From NCBI GenBank assembly GCA_905236085.1, contig CAJOOD010000145.1, positions 1-11,843 of the forward strand: a stretch of DNA of 11,843 bases, written 5' to 3'. Below are positions 6,104-11,843 of the stretch, one piece after another. The DNA is from an uncultured Bacilli bacterium (GTDB taxonomy: Bacteria > Bacillota_I > Bacilli_A > RFN20 > CAG-826). The position numbers and the translations under genes are program-made. Positions within the stretch are counted from its first letter, which is position 1, and every line of letters starts with the position of its first letter. The notes under the pieces were generated by a model, which worked only from the letters and a program-made list of their open reading frames with translations, made no database searches and was not told the DNA's origin.

Positions 6104-6473
6104 AGGTTTTCGCTAAAAATCTATCCCCGTTTACTATAAATCTTTGATGTCTACCTTCACCAATTAATCCTACTTCATCATAGACTTTAACATCAAATGT
6201 AAGGGTTCTATTATCAATTTCAATTAGAGTAGCAACACATCTAATTTTCATACCAATTGGAGTAGAGGCAACATGTTTAATATCTAAGGATGTGCCCACT
6301 GTGGTATAACCTTCATCTAGATGAGGAAATACTAAATCTTTAGATGTATCTTCCATCAAGGCCACCATAGAAGGTGTAGAAAAAACATTTAAGGTTCCGC
6401 TTTTCATATAAACTGCGGATGTATTTTCATCGGCAATTATTTCTTTTTCTAATGTTATACCTCTTTTTAACAT
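6078..6473 (-). CDS. Hot-dog thioesterase of the fluoroacetyl-CoA thioesterase (FlK)-like family
   Basis: A 131-residue single hot-dog-fold protein, probably an acyl-CoA thioesterase acting in the cytosol as a dimer. Landmarks: STPSMVALMED (32-42), GYTTVGTSLDIKHVASTPIGM (55-75), and a beta-rich C-terminus with IGEGRHQRFIV and RFLAK. The FlK catalytic triad Thr-Glu-His maps to Thr33, Glu41 and His67. The spacings (8 and 26 residues) are the same as Thr42-Glu50-His76 in Streptomyces cattleya FlK, so the enzyme looks intact. Fluoroacetyl-CoA itself is an unlikely substrate; most family members have unknown acyl-CoA targets. It begins 5 nt after the STAS-kinase stop without a Shine-Dalgarno site, and its TGA stop overlaps nnrD by 26 nt, so it depends on coupling within the operon. 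Any functional link to the sensor genes is unproven. Confidence 0.82.
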   Translation of the reverse strand: MLKRGITLEKEIIADENTSAVYMKSGTLNVFSTPSMVALMEDTSKDLVFPHLDEGYTTVGTSLDIKHVASTPIGMKIRCVATLIEIDNRTLTFDVKVYDEVGLIGEGRHQRFIVNGDRFLAKTYAKNENRN

Positions 6474-6478
6474 ATCGA

Positions 6479-7651
6479 TTAAAAATCAAGAGTATCTAAT
6501 TCTTTGGCCAAAGATTTGATGCCATTTTCACACATAGCGATACGTTCTGCTAGAGGTGCTCCACCATTTTCCACCGCGTTTAATAATTGGACATAACCAA
6601 CAAAGGAAATCTTTTTAACTATGAGATTATATTCTTCTTCGCTTAATGTTGGATAAATGGTTCTGAGGGTGTTATGGAATAATTTATAACCGGTTTCTTT
6701 AGAGATACCTAAGAATCTTTCTAGATTGCCTGGTTCAGAGGCTTCATAAGCAATATATGTTTGATAAATCGCCGCAAAATCAAATATTCTATGACCTTTG
6801 GCTAATGTATCCATATCAATTAATACTGGTTCATTATCCACGATAAAGATATTTTTCGCATGGCAATCACCATGAATCATATTATCGCTATCAGGGAGAG
6901 TTTCCACTAATCTATTGATATCTTTTAATTCTTCATCATTAAAGTGGCCTTTAATAGTGTTGACCCATAATTTGAGATTGTTTTTCGCAGATGGTAAGGA
7001 ATCATCATTAATCTTCGTAGAAGCAATTTTATTTAATAAATTGGCATACATTTCAATATAAGTATCAAATTTATCTGGATTCTCTTTAATCACTTTTAAG
7101 AATGAATCAGCGTTGATTAATTCAAAGATGATACCATATCCACCTTCTTTAACTCTAACCACGTCATATGATATCGCGGTGGGTATTCCTAAGACGAAAG
7201 CTTTTTGAGCGAGATTTCTTTCTCTTCTAATATTGTCGATATCTCCACGCATCTTATAAACCTTGATAATGGTATCAGGAGATATTCTATAGACTTTACC
7301 ATAATATCCTTGACCAATAACCACACATCCTTCAATAGAGACTTCTCTAAAGACTTTTTCAATCTTAATGATTTCGGTAAATCCAGTCATGGAGAATATA
7401 TCATATACATCACTGGAAGCATTAATAAGAGTGAGATCATCAAATTTTTGTTTTAATCTCAATACGCTTCTTAAACCGACACTAGAAATGTAAATTAAAT
7501 TCTTCAAATCGAGAATTAATTTAGAAAAATCTTCCCGTTCTGCAATGATTTTGTTTAAACTGTCTTCAAAATCTTGACAATTTGATGTGTCAATTTTCTC
7601 TGGCAATAAAACCACGAGCGTATTGTTTTCTAAAAAGCTTCTTAATTCCAT
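6479..7651 (-). CDS. STAS domain fused to aminoglycoside-phosphotransferase-like kinase
   Basis: A two-domain 390-residue protein. Residues 1 to about 103 are a STAS (anti-sigma-factor antagonist) domain with the core ILDLKNLIYISSVGLRSVL; Ser57 aligns with the phosphoserine of RsbV (Ser56) and SpoIIAA (Ser58). Residues about 106-390 are a kinase of the aminoglycoside/choline kinase fold. It has a Gly-rich loop VIGQGYYGKVY (111-121), ATP-site Lys130 in IIKVYK, Glu144 in RRERN, catalytic loop MIHGDCHAKNI (258-268; Asp262, Asn267) and metal-binding LIDMDT (277-282; Asp279). All kinase residues are intact. The combination resembles the uncharacterised TIGR02172 phosphotransferase group. AAGGAG (7658-7663) lies within the end of the sensor gene, and 1 nt separates the two genes. 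The upstream kinase/phosphatase should control Ser57 and thereby this kinase; its substrate is unknown. Confidence 0.88.
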   Translation of the reverse strand: MELRSFLENNTLVVLLPEKIDTSNCQDFEDSLNKIIAEREDFSKLILDLKNLIYISSVGLRSVLRLKQKFDDLTLINASSDVYDIFSMTGFTEIIKIEKVFREVSIEGCVVIGQGYYGKVYRISPDTIIKVYKMRGDIDNIRRERNLAQKAFVLGIPTAISYDVVRVKEGGYGIIFELINADSFLKVIKENPDKFDTYIEMYANLLNKIASTKINDDSLPSAKNNLKLWVNTIKGHFNDEELKDINRLVETLPDSDNMIHGDCHAKNIFIVDNEPVLIDMDTLAKGHRIFDFAAIYQTYIAYEASEPGNLERFLGISKETGYKLFHNTLRTIYPTLSEEEYNLIVKKISFVGYVQLLNAVENGGAPLAERIAMCENGIKSLAKELDTLDF

Positions 7652-7652
7652 G

Positions 7653-10532
7653 TTATTCTCCTTTATTCGCGTCCTCGATGTAGAGCGAAATGACTAATAT
7701 ATTTTTCTTATCTTGATAAGAGTAATGGATGAAATCGGATATATTTTTAACCATGAATATACCTAATCCACCTATCTCTCTTTCGCTAGCGGGTAGATGG
7801 GTATCAGGATCTTCTCGTTTTAATGGGTCAAAAGGTTTACCGCTATCGATGAAAGTTAATGATACTTCATGAGGGGAGTATGTTAATAAGACATCGATAT
7901 CACCATTATCATCTTTATAAGAATATTGAGCAATATTAACAAATATTTCTTCTGCACATATTTCAATATTATTAAGCATCTTATGCGATAAATTATATTT
8001 GCTATACATGTCTGTGAAATCGTTTTTAAACGATGTATATTCCGATAATTTAGATTTGTAATGGAGATGTCTTTCTTCATATTTGCCTAAATAGGTAAAC
8101 GCTAGCATGGTAATATCATCGCTTTGTTCATAGCCATCGACAAATTTATCGATATCTTTCATAACAATATTGCAAAGTTTTTCAGGATTTAAAGTGACAT
8201 TATCATTTAACAATTTAATCAATCTACCTTCGGAATATAATTGTCCAAATTTATTATTAGCTTCAGTAACTCCATCGGTATATAAATAAATACCATCACC
8301 ATCGTTAAATGTCAGTTCTTCTTTAGGATATTTAGCGATATCTATCGCCCCTAAAACTAAACCGTGTTTACCAGTTAGATAACTATAATGTCCGTTTTGT
8401 CTAATTAATGGAGGGTTATGTCCAGCATTAACATATTCAATGTGTCCAGTATCTAGAGAAATTACCCCTAGCCAAGCGGTGATAAACATTTTGGTATCAT
8501 TTCTTTCACATAGATTGCGATTGGCTCTATTAAATACTTCGTTACAACTTATGCCGTTTTCGCACAATGATTTAATAAGAGATTTAGCTCTCATCATAAA
8601 CATCGCCGCAGGGACACCTTTACCAGATACATCAGCGATTAATATTCCTAATTTATCATTAGGCAATAAGAAGTAATCATAGAAGTCTCCACCTACTTCT
8701 TTCGCGGTGTTCATTAAAGCACTTATTTTAAATTCATGATGCGATAGATAAGCGGTTCGACGTGGAATAAATGACATTTGAATATCTTTAGCAATCGCTA
8801 ATTCTTCATCAAGTCTCTTGGCTTCTTTATCGATATATTCTTTTAATGTATCGACAGTCTTATTAATAGAATTAGCTAAATTATCGAATTCTTTATTATT
8901 CATCTCAGGCACTTGTTCATTGAGATTGCCATTGCTAATCATATCTAATTTGTCATTAACTTTAGATAGATTATTTAAAGCATAGATGTCAATCAAAGCG
9001 TAAATGGTAAAGAAGGCAATACATATAACCATGAATTCAAGATAGGATGTTAAATATATAGTTAAGTCTCTAGTAAAGGCTATTTCTTCATCACTAATAA
9101 CACCTATAACAAGATATCCTTCAATAACATCGATAAGATAATGAGACTCTACCCCATTAATGGCTCCAACATATTTAACACTAGATTTTAAAGAAGAGAT
9201 ATCATTGATGCCTATTTGTGTAATGGTTTTTCCAATATATGTGCTTAAAGAAGAAATAACAATTCCTGTTTCATCAATTATCATTAGATAACCACGTTGT
9301 CCAATATGACGATGATTAGCCACCAAAGAAACAATAGAATTAATATCCTGATGGAATTTCTCGGTATTAAAACCAACTTGAACAAATCCCCCATTATTTA
9401 ATTTAACTCCCGAATATTTCATATATTCACCAGAGGAATTTAATTGATATGGTTGAACAAATTCATTTACATTTGGATCTATTAATAAAACAGTAAAGGC
9501 GTTCATCTGTGTCGCACCTTCAGCATAGAAACTAAGACCGACATAAGCATCATTCGTGGAATAGATAATAATACCATCAGAATTTACATAATTAATTTCC
9601 GATAAGCGCTCAGATTCCATGTAATTTCTTAATAAATCATTATTTAGATTACCTTCACCGACATCTTCAATTTCATCTTTAACGGTTCTATTAACTGTCA
9701 AAATATTATTATCAGAAGTCTCTTTAATTTCCGAAGAGACATCCACCATCTCAGAAGATAATTGCTCATAGGCCTGATTCTCTGCGAGATTGGTTTGAAT
9801 ATTAAATGTTAATGTCGCCATGATGATATAAGAGAATATCAAAGATATGAATAAACCAATTTGAATAATGATTTTAATATGTTTTTTTCTCTTTTTCTCT
9901 AAATTAATTGTTCCCCTGCTGCCATATAATCCGTGATTAATAAGTTGTATCACTATGATAGTAAGCCCTACGGTTAAGCCCACCGCTAAAATGAGAACAT
10001 TACCAATCTTTTTTACAAGTAGGAACGCCGTTTCTATATCGTTTAAGTTAGTAAGGAAGATAAGTAAAATATCGATAGTTTCAAAGAACAAACCCAAACC
10101 AAGAGCGTAGAACCAAGAAACTTTATTGTTCTTAAATAAATATTTCTTAATCAAGGCGGTTCCTAAACCAGCGATGACTGTAGCTATCGCACAACCTAAT
10201 TGGGTATAATAAGTACCTGACCAAAAAGCGGATATATATCTTTCAACCCCACCTATAACCCCGGATATAATCGCCGCAGGCCAACCAAAGACCACGCCAG
10301 CAATAATAGGAGAAGCTGATCTAACATTTAATACCGCGCCATCAATTTTGACACCACATTCGGTGCAGAAAATACAAATTCCCCCGTAAATCACGCCTAT
10401 AATTATTTGTTTTGGCCAAAATGGTAATTCTTTAAACGGTTTCCATTTTTGGTTTAACAAAAACAAAATTATAGTAATACCGATAGGGAGTAAGGCTGTT
10501 AATGATAAATACAAATATTCCATAACTAACAT
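7653..10532 (-). CDS. Membrane sensor with SpoIIE/RsbU-type PP2C phosphatase and RsbW-type kinase domains
   Basis: A 959-residue partner-switching regulator. Residues about 1-205 form a polytopic membrane domain of 5TMR-LYT (LytS) type with GAVLNVRSASPIIAG (65-79) and SGVIGGVERY. A helix at about 218-243, an extracellular Cache-like region at about 245-485 (GYLMIIDETGIVISS, 414-428) and a helix at about 488-518 follow. Then come a HAMP-like linker (about 520-575), a PP2C phosphatase at about 580-815 with metal motifs GGDFYD (614-619), ADVSGKG (633-639), YTDG (751-754) and SDD (804-806), and an RsbW/SpoIIAB-like ATPase at about 820-955. The ATPase has N-box Glu862/Asn866, G1 DSGKPFD (896-902) and G2 GGLGIFMVK (921-929). 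Both opposing activities look intact. It presumably acts on the STAS protein downstream. The start is ATG 10532 or ATG 10523 (Met4); neither has a Shine-Dalgarno site. Confidence 0.9.
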   Translation of the reverse strand: MLVMEYLYLSLTALLPIGITIILFLLNQKWKPFKELPFWPKQIIIGVIYGGICIFCTECGVKIDGAVLNVRSASPIIAGVVFGWPAAIISGVIGGVERYISAFWSGTYYTQLGCAIATVIAGLGTALIKKYLFKNNKVSWFYALGLGLFFETIDILLIFLTNLNDIETAFLLVKKIGNVLILAVGLTVGLTIIVIQLINHGLYGSRGTINLEKKRKKHIKIIIQIGLFISLIFSYIIMATLTFNIQTNLAENQAYEQLSSEMVDVSSEIKETSDNNILTVNRTVKDEIEDVGEGNLNNDLLRNYMESERLSEINYVNSDGIIIYSTNDAYVGLSFYAEGATQMNAFTVLLIDPNVNEFVQPYQLNSSGEYMKYSGVKLNNGGFVQVGFNTEKFHQDINSIVSLVANHRHIGQRGYLMIIDETGIVISSLSTYIGKTITQIGINDISSLKSSVKYVGAINGVESHYLIDVIEGYLVIGVISDEEIAFTRDLTIYLTSYLEFMVICIAFFTIYALIDIYALNNLSKVNDKLDMISNGNLNEQVPEMNNKEFDNLANSINKTVDTLKEYIDKEAKRLDEELAIAKDIQMSFIPRRTAYLSHHEFKISALMNTAKEVGGDFYDYFLLPNDKLGILIADVSGKGVPAAMFMMRAKSLIKSLCENGISCNEVFNRANRNLCERNDTKMFITAWLGVISLDTGHIEYVNAGHNPPLIRQNGHYSYLTGKHGLVLGAIDIAKYPKEELTFNDGDGIYLYTDGVTEANNKFGQLYSEGRLIKLLNDNVTLNPEKLCNIVMKDIDKFVDGYEQSDDITMLAFTYLGKYEERHLHYKSKLSEYTSFKNDFTDMYSKYNLSHKMLNNIEICAEEIFVNIAQYSYKDDNGDIDVLLTYSPHEVSLTFIDSGKPFDPLKREDPDTHLPASEREIGGLGIFMVKNISDFIHYSYQDKKNILVISLYIEDANKGE

Positions 10533-10549
10533 TAATTTTATAAATTAAT
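10531..10549. repeat. Perfect 8-bp inverted repeat over the start and -10 region of the sensor gene
   Basis: ATTAATTT-TAT-AAATTAAT is a perfect palindrome with 8-bp arms and a 3-nt centre. It overlaps the first ATG and the TATAAA candidate -10 of the sensor gene. The half-site AAATTAAT recurs at 10593-10600 on the recN side. It could be an operator, but A/T-only palindromes arise easily by chance at this base composition. Confidence 0.3.
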
Positions 10550-10563
10550 CGAGCAATAATCAA
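10537..10563 (-). promoter_or_regulatory. Candidate promoter of the sensor/STAS-kinase/thioesterase/nnrD operon
   Basis: On the minus strand, TTGATT (10558-10563) and TATAAA (10537-10542) are 15 nt apart, shorter than the ideal 17. The -10 ends only 4 nt before the first ATG (10532). The transcript would therefore start at or just inside that codon, favouring either a leaderless message or use of the second ATG at 10523. Confidence 0.3.
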
Positions 10564-10623
10564 ATAAAAGGGTTACTTTATAAAAAGATTTTAAATTAAT
10601 GTAAAACAAAATGATAAAAATAT

Positions 10624-10638
10624 TGTAATATTATTCAT
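10624..10638 (+). promoter_or_regulatory. Extended -10-like element abutting the recN start codon
   Basis: TG-T-AATATT ends 6 nt before the recN ATG, the same arrangement as before exoA, and the whole 15-nt block is identical to the exoA block at 12 positions. No Shine-Dalgarno site is present. No LexA-type box (CGAAC-N4-GTTCG) is seen in the 106-nt divergent intergenic region, although recN is SOS-regulated in Bacillus. Confidence 0.35.
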
Positions 10639-11843
10639 ATGTTAAAAAGATTGGAAATTAATAACCTCGCTATTATTGAAAATATTGGAATAGATTTTAA
10701 AGATGGACTAAGTGTACTTACTGGTGAAACAGGCGCTGGTAAATCTTTAATCATTGATTCACTTGGTTTATTGCTTGGAGATCGTGCCGCGGTGGAATTA
10801 ATTAGAAACGGAGAAAGTAAAGCCAATATCAAAGGATTTTTCGTATCCAATAATATCCATCTATCATCGCTACTGAATAAATTAAATATTCCTGTTATTA
10901 ATGATGAGATTGTCGTAGAAAGAATCATCTCCATTAATAAATCCACGATTAAAGTTAATAATGTTGTAGTCACATTATCGGATTTAAAAAGAATTGCTAA
11001 ATATCTCGCAGATATTCATATGCAATTTGATAATGAGAAGATATTAAATCCTGATAATTATCTAGAAATAATAGATGGATTTAAATATGAATTAATTTCT
11101 TCTTACAAGAAGGATTATTTGACTTTATTAGACATATTTAATGAAAAGAAAAACAATCTCTTATCTCTGATAAAGAAGCAAAACGATGTCAATGAAAGAA
11201 AAGATATCTATGAATATCAATTAAAAGAATTAAGTGCCTTAGAATTAGAAATTGGTGAAGAAGAAAAAATAGACAACGAGATATCTTTACTAACACATTT
11301 TGATAAAATCTATTCTTTGCTTGGTGAAATAGATAATATCGCTAGAGGAGATACTCTAGACAAATTATATGAACTTAAATCTAATGTCGATAAGCTCCAA
11401 GAATATCAACCTTCTTATCAAGATATTAATGAGAAACTAAATGACCATTATTATGAACTTGAAGATATATTTGATACCTTGAAAAAAGATTTTAAGAATC
11501 TAGATTATGATCCTAATAGATTAGAGATTCTAGAAGAAAGAAAGCATGCTTTAAATTCTGTTAAGAAAAAATATAAAAAGGACATTAAAGAATTAATAGA
11601 ATACCAAAAAGAATTAAATGAATTATTATCCTCCTCAAATAATTATGAAGAACTGATTAATGAGGCCAAGATAGAATTAAAAGAAGCGTATATAAATACC
11701 TATCATAAAGGACAAGAATTATCTAACATCCGTATAGAGATTGCTAAATATATGGAGAAAGAATTAGAGAAAAATATGCTAGATTTGTCGCTAAAAGCGG
11801 TATTTAAGGTCGATATCGCCTCTAATCCAATTGAGGAAGATTA
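10639..11843 (+). CDS. recN: DNA repair protein RecN, N-terminal part (cut by window edge)
   Basis: An SMC-like ATPase that acts early in double-strand-break repair, bridging DNA ends on the nucleoid. The visible 401 residues cover the N-terminal ATPase lobe and most of the coiled-coil arm; the family is about 550-570 residues, so the signature motif and Walker B lie past the window. Evidence: MLKRLEINNLAIIENI (1-16), Walker A in LTGETGAGKS (27-36) followed by LIIDSLGLLLGDRA (37-50), the ADIHMQFDNEKILNP region corresponding to the usual DIHGQHEHQSLLNP with an altered centre, YQLKELSALELEIGEEE at the start of the arm, and then a long Lys/Glu-rich coiled coil. It is divergent from the sensor operon with 106 nt between start codons. 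No Shine-Dalgarno site precedes the ATG. Confidence 0.93.
   Translation, partial: MLKRLEINNLAIIENIGIDFKDGLSVLTGETGAGKSLIIDSLGLLLGDRAAVELIRNGESKANIKGFFVSNNIHLSSLLNKLNIPVINDEIVVERIISINKSTIKVNNVVVTLSDLKRIAKYLADIHMQFDNEKILNPDNYLEIIDGFKYELISSYKKDYLTLLDIFNEKKNNLLSLIKKQNDVNERKDIYEYQLKELSALELEIGEEEKIDNEISLLTHFDKIYSLLGEIDNIARGDTLDKLYELKSNVDKLQEYQPSYQDINEKLNDHYYELEDIFDTLKKDFKNLDYDPNRLEILEERKHALNSVKKKYKKDIKELIEYQKELNELLSSSNNYEELINEAKIELKEAYINTYHKGQELSNIRIEIAKYMEKELEKNMLDLSLKAVFKVDIASNPIEED

Noticed and set aside
8440..8676. Plus-strand open frame opposite the phosphatase domain (also similar frames at 3277-3489, 4675-4893, 7205-7456 and 7883-8080)
   Set aside because: All are out-of-frame or antisense shadows of well-supported genes, without start signals or motifs.
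10533..10638. SOS (LexA) box controlling recN
   Set aside because: No CGAAC-N4-GTTCG-like sequence is present in the intergenic region.
10635..10973. Minus-strand open frame across the start of recN
   Set aside because: It lies wholly opposite the conserved Walker A region of recN and shows only shadow composition.

Overview
The window is AT-rich with a conventional low-GC Gram-positive look. Several genes have AAGGAG-type ribosome binding sites, there is a Gram-positive-type lipoprotein, and stop codons are standard (Trp is TGG; TGA occurs as a stop). I infer an uncultured or gut Bacillota lineage near Bacilli/Erysipelotrichia; the sequence alone does not fix the rank. No tRNA, rRNA, CRISPR array, insertion sequence or phage gene was seen, and no gene-free gap is longer than about 140 bases.

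Layout, left to right. (1) On the minus strand at the left edge lies the N-terminal half of a 2,3-bisphosphoglycerate-dependent phosphoglycerate mutase with its own promoter, then a 77-residue unknown membrane protein. (2) A minus-strand operon (3932 to 774) encodes a VTC-type polyphosphate-polymerase-like protein, a DUF4956 membrane protein and a surface lipoprotein with a Cthe_2159-like beta-helix. It ends at a strong hairpin terminator and starts in a divergent promoter region shared with exoA. (3) On the plus strand are exonuclease III (exoA) and a short, degenerate family I pyrophosphatase-like protein. (4) A second minus-strand operon (10532 to 5210) encodes a large membrane sensor carrying both a SpoIIE/RsbU-type phosphatase and an RsbW-type kinase domain, a STAS domain fused to an aminoglycoside-phosphotransferase-like kinase, a fluoroacetyl-CoA-thioesterase-like hot-dog protein, and the NAD(P)H-hydrate repair enzyme NnrD. 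(5) Divergent from it, recN runs off the right edge.

Two groups deserve attention. The sensor and the STAS-kinase protein have 1 nt between them and look like a complete partner-switching circuit. Its output would be a phosphotransferase domain fused to the STAS switch, not a sigma factor; this is inference from domain content. The VTC/DUF4956/beta-helix operon looks like an envelope module built around a triphosphate-tunnel enzyme, and its promoter region carries an 11-bp-period direct repeat resembling a PhoP box. In addition, the two DNA-repair genes exoA and recN share a near-identical 15-nt block directly abutting their start codons and have no ribosome binding site, which suggests leaderless transcription or a common operator.
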